Source of the DNA: an uncultured Clostridia bacterium | Lineage (GTDB): Bacteria; Bacillota; Clostridia; Lachnospirales; Anaerotignaceae | Assembly: GCA_937888765.1 (NCBI GenBank) | Contig: CALASU010000229.1 | Coordinates: forward strand, 1 to 10,255 | Direction of reading: 5' to 3' | Length of the DNA stretch: 10,255 bases | Shown here: positions 1 to 5,923 of the stretch, in pieces | Numbering within the stretch: position 1 is the stretch's first letter | How the letters are laid out: each line of letters starts with the position of its first letter | Notes under the pieces: generated by a model | Databases searched by the model: none | What the model saw: only the letters and a program-made list of their open reading frames with translations | Told to the model about the DNA's origin: nothing | Translations under genes and position numbers: made by a program

Positions 1-20
1 CAGAAGACGGCATACGAGAT
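1..20. other. Illumina P7 adapter remnant (non-genomic)
   Basis: All 20 bases equal the last 20 bases of the Illumina P7 flow-cell oligonucleotide (the 24-mer lacking its first four bases, CAAG). This is library-construction sequence left at the end of an assembled contig. The genomic sequence starts at about base 21. The adapter's final AT plus the first genomic G makes a false ATG at 19-21 in frame with the VWA gene, so automatic gene callers would pick an artificial start there. Confidence 0.96.
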
Positions 21-930
21 GGAAGCCATGTTAAGAAATATGGGGCTTTCCGAGCAGGAAATCGAGCAGATGCTCAGGGAAAGACTGGCAGAGCAGAAGG
101 AACAGCACAACGGCGGCTCTTACTGGGTCGGTACGCGCGGTGCTTCTCCTTTCGGCAACGACGGTGATATCTCCAAGGGCATCCGCGTAGGCGGCGAAAG
201 CAAAAAACGCAGTGCCTTTCAGGTGGCAGGCGACAGAAAATTCCGTGATTTCCGTCAGGACAATATTCTGGATACCCGTCAGTTTCAGGTGGCATTCCGC
301 CGTCTGCGTCAGTTCTCCTCCCGTGCAGATGACGCCAAGACAGAATTTGACGTGGACGGTACGATTCGGGAAACCTGCGATAATGCGGGCAATCTGAAAG
401 TCGTTTACAACAGACCCAGAAGAAATACCGTAAAAGTACTGCTGCTGATGGACAGCGGCGGCTCTATGGATTATTACAGCCGTATGTGCTCCGCACTGTT
501 TCAGGCAGTCAGCAAGTCCAATCATTTCAAGGATCTGCAGGTGTTCTATTTCCACAACTGCATCTATTCCAAGATTTTCAAAGATCCCAGAATGCGTCCC
601 GCTTCTGCCATTCCCACAGAATGGATTCTCAAGAACCTTTCCAGCGAATACAAGGTTATCATCGTTGGGGATGCGCAGATGGACCCTTACGAGCTGATGG
701 AACCCAGCTATTATTCCTACGGTGCAAGGGACAAAACACCCGGCATCGAATGGCTGCGCCGATTCAAAGAAAAATATCCGCATATCGTATGGCTGAACCC
801 CTCCGAAAGACCCTACTGGGGCGGCTGGTGGGCAAAGACCTACGATATCATCGCAAAAGAATTTGATATGCATAAGCTGACCATTGATGAGCTGAATGTT
901 GCACTGAAAAAGCTGATGGTTAACAGATAA
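21..930 (+). CDS. VWA domain protein, CoxE-like, 5'-truncated by contig end
   Basis: Partial gene; about 300 C-terminal residues are present and the frame stays open to the left edge. The visible part starts with a charged helix (around LSEQEIEQMLRERLAEQ), then a GGSYWVGTRGASPFG segment typical of CoxE-like VWA proteins, then the VWA fold. The metal-site motif reads DSGGSM (Asp codon at 451-453), followed by an FYFHNCIY segment and a C-terminal YWGGWW...F.M..LTIDEL region. In the family (VWA_CoxE), full-length proteins are about 380-400 residues with a helical N-terminal part, so roughly 90-100 residues are probably missing. The ATG at 19 is created by adapter sequence and the ATG at 28 has no visible ribosome site, so neither should be taken as the true start. 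Family members often sit beside a MoxR-type AAA ATPase and are thought to act with it in protein or metal-centre maturation. That partner would lie beyond the left edge and cannot be seen. Cellular role unknown; cytoplasmic, as no signal or membrane segment is seen. Confidence 0.88.
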
Positions 931-931
931 A

Positions 932-963
932 AAAAGCCCTGTTTCAGAAGAAACAGGGCTTTT
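932..963. terminator. Bidirectional rho-independent terminator
   Basis: A perfect 14-bp inverted repeat (932-945 with 950-963) has the GC core GCCCTG, a 4-base loop AGAA, and A/T runs on both flanks, so it gives a U-tract when read in either direction. It starts 1 base after the VWA stop codon and ends 4 bases before the trxA stop codon, so it can serve both convergent genes. Confidence 0.93.
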
Positions 964-967
964 GGAT

Positions 968-1282
968 TTATACCAGTTTATCCAGTTTTTCTTTCAGATA
1001 GGGAGCGGGTACAGCACCCACAACCGCATCTACGGGCTTACCCTCTTTAAAGAAGATCATGTTAGGCACACTCATAATCTGATATTTCATTGCCAGATCA
1101 GCGGATTCATCAATATCTACCTTCAGAACCTTTGCTTTGCCTTCATATTCTGCACTCAGCTGTTCCAGTACGGGGCCCATCATCTGACAGGGGCCGCACC
1201 ATACAGCGGAAAAATCTACCAGTACGGGCACTTTGCTTTCTAATACTTCCTGCTGGAACTGTTTGGAATCAATCTGTTTCAT
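968..1282 (-). CDS. trxA: Thioredoxin
   Basis: Complete 104-residue thioredoxin, the normal size for a single-domain cytoplasmic member. It reduces protein disulfides, using electrons from a thioredoxin reductase that is not in this window. The active site WCGPC is at residues 28-32 within VDFSAVWCGPC; the buried acid is D23 and the cis-proline is P73 in MSVPN. The residue after the cis-proline is Asn where Thr is more usual, and Ser25 replaces the common Trp of DFWA; both are minor variations. The start is supported by a strong AAAGGAGG site at 1291-1298 with 8-base spacing. It is a single-gene unit: own promoter upstream, shared terminator downstream. trxA is used as the general name; the genome probably has paralogues, so it may not be the main housekeeping thioredoxin. 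Confidence 0.93.
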   Translation of the reverse strand: MKQIDSKQFQQEVLESKVPVLVDFSAVWCGPCQMMGPVLEQLSAEYEGKAKVLKVDIDESADLAMKYQIMSVPNMIFFKEGKPVDAVVGAVPAPYLKEKLDKLV

Positions 1283-1350
1283 ATGTGTATCCTCCTTTAT
1301 CGGGTTTCTTTCTATAGCATATCCAGATTTTTTATTTTTTCTTTGACCTT

Positions 1351-1379
1351 ACTATACCATATATTTCATAGTATTTCAA
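1351..1379 (-). promoter_or_regulatory. Sigma-A-type promoter of trxA
   Basis: Read on the minus strand: -35 TTGAAA (1374-1379), exactly 17 bases of spacer, -10 TATAGT (1351-1356). Each hexamer matches the vegetative consensus at 5 of 6 positions. The predicted transcript starts near 1344 and has a leader of about 60 bases before the trxA start codon. Confidence 0.72.
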
Positions 1380-1497
1380 TAGTTTTTATCAGATAATAAT
1401 AATTCTTATTTAAAATATACAAAAATTTCTGAATTTTTCGTATAGTTTTTCTTTTAGGGGCAATACTGTCTGTGAGGATGTTATTTCTCCCCCAAGA

Positions 1498-1523
1498 AAT
1501 GATTGTAACAATCATTATGATAA
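1498..1523. promoter_or_regulatory. Overlapping palindromes, possible Fur/PerR-family operator
   Basis: AATGATTG-TAA-CAATCATT (1498-1516) is a perfect inverted repeat with 8-base arms. ATCAT-T-ATGAT (1511-1521) overlaps it. By hand alignment, 1501-1519 matches the 19-base classical Fur box at 14 of 19 positions, and the minus-strand reading of 1509-1523 matches the PerR box (TTATAATnATTATAA) at 10 of 14 informative positions. AT-rich DNA yields such matches easily, and the site is about 120 bases upstream of the trxA -35, so binding by this family is only a possibility. It could equally be a small RNA hairpin. Confidence 0.25.
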
Positions 1524-1548
1524 CATTCTTTCTACTTCTTCCCCTTAG

Positions 1549-1577
1549 AAAAGGCACGGAAAATCTCCGTGCCTTTT
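1549..1577. terminator. Rho-independent terminator downstream of the HD-GYP regulator
   Basis: Perfect 12-bp stem AAAAGGCACGGA / TCCGTGCCTTTT (1549-1560 with 1566-1577) and a 5-base loop. On the minus strand it lies about 40 bases past the regulator stop codon and is followed by only four T residues, so it is a moderate terminator in that direction. On the plus strand the T-rich tail (TTTTATTTTTC) is stronger, yet no plus-strand gene precedes it. Confidence 0.75.
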
Positions 1578-1616
1578 ATTTTTCTTGACGGGCTCCGCCC
1601 TTCCCATAAACGATAT

Positions 1617-2690
1617 TTATTTTTTCTTCTGTGCCATCAGCACTTTTACATCATCCTGCAATACAGACAATGCTTCCATCAGCTTCGGATTAAATTTCCC
1701 ACATTCGCCATTGAGGATCATCCGCACACTTTCTTCATGTGTAAAGGGTGGTTTATAGACACGCTCAGAGGTAAGCGCATCATATACATCCGCCAATCCC
1801 ACAATCTGCGCCCAAGGAGAAATTTCCTCGCCCCGCAGTCCATCGGGGTAGCCTCTGCCGTCCCAGCGTTCGTGATGGTGTCTGCAGATATCATATGCAT
1901 AACGATACAAAGGGCTGTTCTGTATGCCGGAAATCGATTTCAGCAGATCATAGCCCAGAATCGTGTGCGTTTTCATGACTTCAAATTCCTCTTTCGTCAG
2001 CTTTCCGGGCTTATTCAGAATCTGATCGGGAATGGCAATCTTCCCTACATCATGCATAATTGCTGCCATGGAAATCTGTTCCTTTTCCTGCTCAGAAAGC
2101 CCCTCACCAAATGCTGTACGGTCTAAAAAGAATCTTGTCAGATCATGAATACGATTGACGTGCTCTCCTGCCTCACAGCTTCTGAATTCAATGGCAGTTG
2201 CCAGTGCTTCAATCAATGTATAATGCAATTCCTTGATCTCTTTTTCCTTATGATGCAGTTTTTCTTTCTGCACATGGATTTCCTGCCCCAATTGGTGCCG
2301 CATTTCAAACAGCTCAATGATGCTTTCGATGCGATGTTTCGTTACATTCTTAGAAAAGGGTTTTCTGACTACATCCATAACGCCCATTTCAAAGCCCTTG
2401 ATGCAGTTTTCTTCGGAATATACCGAAGTAATCATAAATACAGGGATTCTTTTTACGATTTTACGCTCCTGCAGAATCGCCAGCAGTTCAAAGCCGTCCA
2501 TTTTGGGCATCACAATATCCAGCAGGATCGCCGCCAGTTCGTGTTCCCTCTCTTCAATAACCGCCAGCCCTTCTTTTCCGTCCTGTGCTTCCAGAACAGT
2601 ATATTCCTCACAGAACATATCTCGAAAAACAGTACGGTTGAGCAAAGAATCATCTATAATCAAAATACAATTTTTTTCTGTTCCCGGCAT
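1617..2690 (-). CDS. Response regulator with HD-GYP domain (probable c-di-GMP phosphodiesterase)
   Basis: Two-domain regulator of 357 residues from the preferred start (359 from an ATG two codons upstream; numbering here uses the 359 form). The N-terminal receiver domain (about 9-120) has the acidic pair D15/D16, phospho-acceptor D60 in LLDIVMPKMDG, T90 and K112. A charged coiled-coil linker (about 128-158) leads to an HD-GYP domain (about 160-350) with HD at 215-216, H244, HHHE at 273-276, GYP at 282-284 and D303, so all usual metal ligands are present. In this family (RpfG-like) the domain hydrolyses cyclic di-GMP, and phosphorylation of the receiver by a histidine kinase is expected to control it; no kinase gene is in the window. 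The first ATG (2694-2696) touches the only purine-rich site (GGGGGA, 2697-2702), whereas the ATG at 2688-2690 is 6 bases from it, so that start is chosen. Cytoplasmic. Separated from the upstream chemoreceptor by a terminator, so probably its own transcription unit. Confidence 0.92.
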   Translation of the reverse strand: MPGTEKNCILIIDDSLLNRTVFRDMFCEEYTVLEAQDGKEGLAVIEEREHELAAILLDIVMPKMDGFELLAILQERKIVKRIPVFMITSVYSEENCIKGFEMGVMDVVRKPFSKNVTKHRIESIIELFEMRHQLGQEIHVQKEKLHHKEKEIKELHYTLIEALATAIEFRSCEAGEHVNRIHDLTRFFLDRTAFGEGLSEQEKEQISMAAIMHDVGKIAIPDQILNKPGKLTKEEFEVMKTHTILGYDLLKSISGIQNSPLYRYAYDICRHHHERWDGRGYPDGLRGEEISPWAQIVGLADVYDALTSERVYKPPFTHEESVRMILNGECGKFNPKLMEALSVLQDDVKVLMAQKKK

Positions 2691-2696
2691 ATCCAT

Positions 2697-2702
2697 TCCC
2701 CC
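2697..2702 (-). promoter_or_regulatory. Ribosome binding site that decides the HD-GYP regulator start
   Basis: Minus-strand GGGGGA lies directly against the ATG at 2694-2696 and 6 bases before the in-frame ATG at 2688-2690. Spacing favours the second ATG and a protein shorter by two residues. The site is weaker than the AGGAGG sites of neighbouring genes, which fits modest expression. Confidence 0.5.
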
Positions 2703-2786
2703 GAGTCTTTTTCGCTTCTATATTTCTATAAAAAGCTGTACTTTTTCAAACACATTTTTCTATAGGGAGCATACCACAAAAGTCCC

Positions 2787-2808
2787 TTTTTGTCCACAAA
2801 GACAAAAA
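2787..2808. repeat. Perfect inverted repeat overlapping the terminator tail
   Basis: TTTTTGTC-CACAAA-GACAAAAA has perfect 8-base arms and a 6-base loop. It shares its right arm with the U-tract of the chemoreceptor terminator, so on a read-through transcript this hairpin could form next to the terminator hairpin. The 2697-2786 stretch beyond it is AT-rich and also holds AAAAAG-CTGTA-CTTTTT (2730-2746); I found no -35/-10 pair with proper spacing for the regulator gene there. Confidence 0.4.
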
Positions 2809-2844
2809 CAGACCGCCGCCCCGCATCCGCAGAACGGCAGTCCG
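2804..2844 (-). terminator. Rho-independent terminator of the chemoreceptor gene
   Basis: On the minus strand, CGGACTGCCG (2835-2844) pairs with CGGCGGTCTG (2809-2818), with two G-U pairs and a 16-base loop, and is followed at once by TTTTT (2804-2808). It begins about 17 bases after the chemoreceptor stop codon. It separates that gene from the HD-GYP regulator downstream. Confidence 0.75.
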
Positions 2845-2861
2845 AAACATTCTATCTGTAT

Positions 2862-4925
2862 TTATTTACGCAGAGAGAATCTTGCAAATGCCTCTTTCAG
2901 AGCCATAGACTGTCTGGAGAGGTTTTCGGCAGATTCCACACCCTCTCTTGCTGTCTGGGCGGTTACATCAATGCCGGAGGAAACAACCTCGATCTCTTTT
3001 CCTGCCGTATCCACCAGCTGTACTTCATCTGCCAGCGCACCGGAGATATTGCCTACAGAAGAACGCAGATTATGGAAATTGGAAACCACTTTTTCCAGAA
3101 TGTCCGCTGTATTTTCTGCCACTCCAACCCCACGGTTTACCGCATGCAGGGAGTTTTCTGTCAGTTCATTTGTAGAACGAACCGCCGCCGCACTCTTAAT
3201 GGCAAGGCTTCTTACTTCTTCCGCAACTACTGCAAAACCCTTGCCCGCCGCGCCCGCTCTTGCCGCTTCTACAGAAGCATTCAGCGCCAGCAGATTGGTT
3301 TCGCTTGCAATGGATTCAATGGTTTTCATAATCTTAATGATTTCATCAGAGGTCTGTTTGATATCTCCCATTGCCGCAATCAAGAGATGCATCTGTTCAT
3401 TACAGCGGTCAATATCCAATTCTGCCTGTTGGGCTTCATGGTTTGCATATTCGGCATTCTGATTGATGCCGTTGATATGACTGGAAATCTGTTCAATGGT
3501 CTGAGAAAGTCCCGCTACCGCAACACTCTGCCCGTCTGTGCCGTTCAGCAATGCAGAAGAGCCATACGCCATACTCTGTGCCCCAACAGAAACCTGTTCG
3601 GCACTGCTGTTGATGCCCTGCAGCAGATCATTCATGGAGTGTATGATTTCGGACATCGACTGTCTGATCGCAATATAATCGCCCCTGTAGTCTGCCTTTG
3701 GTTCTACCGCCATATTGCCTCTGCCCATTTCAAACAGCACATGGCTGATATCTTCAATAATTTCCTGCAGATCCTCGATAAAGGTATTCAGTGCATTTGC
3801 TAATGTACTTACCTCATCATTGCCTGTATGATGGATTCTTACCCGCAGATCGCCGTTTTCCAGACTTTCCGCAACTGCAGCCATCTGTCGAATGGGATTT
3901 GTGATATTTCTGGAGAAAATGCGGATACACGCCATTGCAATCAGCAAAACGATCAGGCTGACTGCAAGCACAAGCATCAGCACTCTGTAAACAGGTGCCA
4001 TTGCCGCCTGCTGATCCTGGAATACAATCAGGCTCCAGGAATCGGAATTACCGCTGAGCAGAATGGGTGTATAGCTTACAAAATAATCTGTATCGCCATC
4101 CCGTACCTCTGCATTCCCGCTTTTGCCGCTCATTACGTTATCAATCACAGCCGTGTATTCTTCAGAAAGCTCGAAGCTCTGTTCTTCCGTCATTTCACTG
4201 CCGTCGGCATTCAGCATAACCCTGCCCGCCCCATCTTTCTTGGCAACCTGTCTGGTATGTGTTTTATAGTTTACCAGTTCGGCAAGATACGTATTGTCGG
4301 GATGCGCCATAACAGTACCTTCCCCGTCAATGATATAGGCATATTTTCCGCTTTCCGTATCGGTCAGCTCCATAATCAGCTCCTGCATATACTGTAATTT
4401 CAGGTCTGCCGCAAAAATACCGATCATTTCTGTATTTTCATACATCGGGAAGAAAATCGAAACACAGGGCATCTGTGTCGAAATGGAATAATAGGATTTG
4501 GAAACAAAGGGTTTCTTTTCTTCCATCATCTGGATAAACCACCAGCGGTTGCCGCGGTCGCCTAATGTACCCGAGGATCTTGCCGTCTGCATACCATCTG
4601 TTCCCTGCACATATAACAGTTCCAGATAATCATTTCTGCTCACGCACCCCGAAAGCAGGGGTGTCTGTGTGGCTGTATCCATGGTAAGGATTTCCGGATT
4701 CACCGAAAGTTCCTCCAGCATATCATATGCCCCGTCGATAAAGGTTTCCACATCGCTTGCAATAAAGTTTGCGTTATCCGCCAGCGTATGGTTGACCTCC
4801 TCCCGATAGGAGTTTATCAGTGCAACATAGGTAATTCCACAGATTGTCAGCGTCATCAGCAGTACGATCGGCAGCATACACACCATCAGCTTCTGTGCAA
4901 TGCTGTGTGTCTTCGGTTTTTTCAT
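2862..4925 (-). CDS. Methyl-accepting chemotaxis protein (dCache sensor, HAMP, MCP signalling domain)
   Basis: Complete 687-residue membrane chemoreceptor. A positively charged N-terminus precedes TM1 (about 16-38). The extracytoplasmic sensor (about 39-310) looks like a double-Cache domain (ISTQMPCVSIFFPMY, IGIFAADLKL and YAYIIDGEGTVMAHPD are typical segments). TM2 is about 313-336, then HAMP from about 337 to 392 (NPIRQM start), a helical connector, and the long cytoplasmic signalling hairpin, whose conserved tip SETNLLALNA...EAARAG...GKGFAVVAEEVR (about 541-571) is the site that binds CheW and CheA in this family. In the sensor, R127, W129, F130, Y145/Y146 and D174 resemble part of the amino-acid-binding dCache_1 motif, but the first Tyr of that motif is not evident, so the ligand is unknown. 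No C-terminal CheR-tethering pentapeptide is present. The start is supported by AAAGGAGGG at 4933-4941 with 7-base spacing. It is followed by its own terminator. I could not find a convincing sigma-A or sigma-D promoter in 4942-5060. Confidence 0.95.
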   Translation of the reverse strand: MKKPKTHSIAQKLMVCMLPIVLLMTLTICGITYVALINSYREEVNHTLADNANFIASDVETFIDGAYDMLEELSVNPEILTMDTATQTPLLSGCVSRNDYLELLYVQGTDGMQTARSSGTLGDRGNRWWFIQMMEEKKPFVSKSYYSISTQMPCVSIFFPMYENTEMIGIFAADLKLQYMQELIMELTDTESGKYAYIIDGEGTVMAHPDNTYLAELVNYKTHTRQVAKKDGAGRVMLNADGSEMTEEQSFELSEEYTAVIDNVMSGKSGNAEVRDGDTDYFVSYTPILLSGNSDSWSLIVFQDQQAAMAPVYRVLMLVLAVSLIVLLIAMACIRIFSRNITNPIRQMAAVAESLENGDLRVRIHHTGNDEVSTLANALNTFIEDLQEIIEDISHVLFEMGRGNMAVEPKADYRGDYIAIRQSMSEIIHSMNDLLQGINSSAEQVSVGAQSMAYGSSALLNGTDGQSVAVAGLSQTIEQISSHINGINQNAEYANHEAQQAELDIDRCNEQMHLLIAAMGDIKQTSDEIIKIMKTIESIASETNLLALNASVEAARAGAAGKGFAVVAEEVRSLAIKSAAAVRSTNELTENSLHAVNRGVGVAENTADILEKVVSNFHNLRSSVGNISGALADEVQLVDTAGKEIEVVSSGIDVTAQTAREGVESAENLSRQSMALKEAFARFSLRK

Positions 4926-5060
4926 TCGGATTCCCTCCTTTTTGTACTCTTTGGAGATACAAACGTCTTTCTATCTTATTGTATCGCATTTTGTCTGGAA
5001 AGGATACTCTTTTTTACATAAAACACCCATATTTCTGCAGTTTTTTTGTATTTTATACAT

Positions 5061-5097
5061 AAAAAAGACGGTATCTCCTTTTCAGAAATACCGTCTT
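5061..5097 (-). terminator. Rho-independent terminator of the ddl-murI operon
   Basis: On the minus strand, AAGACGGTAT (5088-5097) pairs with ATACCGTCTT (5065-5074) as a perfect 10-bp stem, and a run of six T residues (5061-5066, the first two within the stem) follows. It begins about 10 bases after the murI stop codon. Confidence 0.9.
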
Positions 5098-5107
5098 GTC
5101 TGACTTT

Positions 5108-5911
5108 TTAATATTTTTCAATATCAATGATTTCTGCCTGATAGCCATGCTTCAGAGCCTTCTGGCAGATAAACTGAAACATATCTGTACTGTCGCTCAG
5201 ATAAAACTGCTTGCTGCCGTTTGTTTCCTTTTCATTCAGCAGATCTCTTTCCCGCAGGAAATTCATCACACGTCTTGCTGTCGCCTTCGCGGGGTCTACC
5301 AGCTTGATAGAATCGCCCACAGTCATACCTATACAGCGTTTTAGCAAAGGATAATGCGTGCAGCCCAGTACCAGAGAATCAATCCCAATATCTATCAGCT
5401 CCTGCAGATAGCTGCTTGCCGCCAGCTTTGCCACTTCATTATCTGTCCAGCCTTCCTCTGCCAGAGGTACAAACAACGGGCAGGCTTTGGAATACACCTG
5501 CATTTCCTGATCTTTCTCGCAGATCATGCGTTCATACGCGCCGGAACGCACCGTACCCGCTGTACCGATAACACCGATTTTCTTGTTCTTTGTGGAACGC
5601 AGTGCTTCCTCTACCCCGGGCACAACTACACCAAACAGCGGCACATCAAATGTTTTCTGCAATTCCTCCAGACTGTTGGAGCTTGCTGTATTGCAGGCAA
5701 TGATAATCGCCTTTACATCCTTTGTCTGCAGAAAGCGGACAATCTGCTTGGAATATTTTGTGACAGCCTCTTTGGACTTTGTACCGTAAGGCACACGGGC
5801 TGTATCACCGAAATATACAATATTTTCATGGGGCATTACCTTCATGATCTGTTTGACTACCGTCAAACCGCCCACACCGGAATCAAATACACCGATTGGT
5901 CTTGTATCCAT
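5108..5911 (-). CDS. murI: Glutamate racemase
   Basis: Complete enzyme of 267 residues, the usual length. It interconverts L- and D-glutamate in the cytoplasm, supplying the D-Glu that MurD adds to the peptidoglycan stem peptide. Visible signatures from the chosen start: PIGVFDSGVGGLTV at 5-18 with D10, PYGTKS at 41-46, the first catalytic cysteine C73 in ACNTAS, and the second C184 with H186 in LGCTHYPLL. The frame could extend 18 codons upstream into ddl, but the start at 5911 has GAGGAG at 5918-5923 with 6-base spacing and places FDSGVGG where family members have it, so it is preferred. It begins 10 bases after the ddl stop codon, and its ribosome site overlaps that stop, so the two genes are co-transcribed and probably translationally coupled. 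Confidence 0.96.
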   Translation of the reverse strand: MDTRPIGVFDSGVGGLTVVKQIMKVMPHENIVYFGDTARVPYGTKSKEAVTKYSKQIVRFLQTKDVKAIIIACNTASSNSLEELQKTFDVPLFGVVVPGVEEALRSTKNKKIGVIGTAGTVRSGAYERMICEKDQEMQVYSKACPLFVPLAEEGWTDNEVAKLAASSYLQELIDIGIDSLVLGCTHYPLLKRCIGMTVGDSIKLVDPAKATARRVMNFLRERDLLNEKETNGSKQFYLSDSTDMFQFICQKALKHGYQAEIIDIEKY

Positions 5912-5917
5912 AGTATT

Positions 5918-5923
5918 CTCCTC
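5918..5923 (-). promoter_or_regulatory. murI ribosome binding site overlapping the ddl stop codon
   Basis: GAGGAG on the minus strand sits 6 bases before the murI ATG and shares two bases with the ddl TGA (5922-5924). Ribosomes ending ddl would uncover or reload at this site, which supports coupled synthesis of the two enzymes and fixes the murI start at 5911. Confidence 0.8.

Larger units (their letters stand above)
1283..1616. other. Gene-free stretch between trxA and the HD-GYP regulator
   Basis: 334 bases without a credible gene. From left to right it holds the trxA ribosome site and promoter (1291-1379), an AT-rich stretch (1380-1450), a perfect 19-base palindrome (1498-1516) overlapping a second one (1511-1521), a terminator hairpin (1549-1577) and a small GGGC-TCC-GCCC hairpin (about 1590-1600) just past the regulator stop codon. 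A 63-codon GTG-initiated frame on the minus strand (1366-1557) begins inside the terminator stem, has no ribosome site and has an AT-biased low-complexity product, so it is not called. Confidence 0.7.

Noticed and set aside
31..873. 280-codon minus-strand frame opposite the VWA gene
   Set aside because: It is an antisense shadow: the plus frame has clear VWA family motifs, while the minus product is Cys/Phe-rich, has no recognisable domain and no ribosome site.
1366..1557. 63-codon GTG-initiated minus-strand frame in the trxA upstream gap
   Set aside because: Start codon lies inside a terminator stem, there is no Shine-Dalgarno site, and the product is Ile/Lys/Tyr-rich low-complexity sequence expected from AT-rich DNA.
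2317..3803. Long plus-strand frames (381 and 337 codons) opposite the chemoreceptor and the regulator
   Set aside because: Their products are Cys-, Ser- and Phe-rich and match no family I recognise, while the minus strand encodes textbook HAMP/MCP and HD-GYP motifs.
4942..5060. Sigma-D (flagellar) type promoter for the chemoreceptor
   Set aside because: A GCGATAC-like element exists, but the nearest TAAA lies 24 bases away and not the required ~15; sigma-A pairs around TACAAT also lack a -35.
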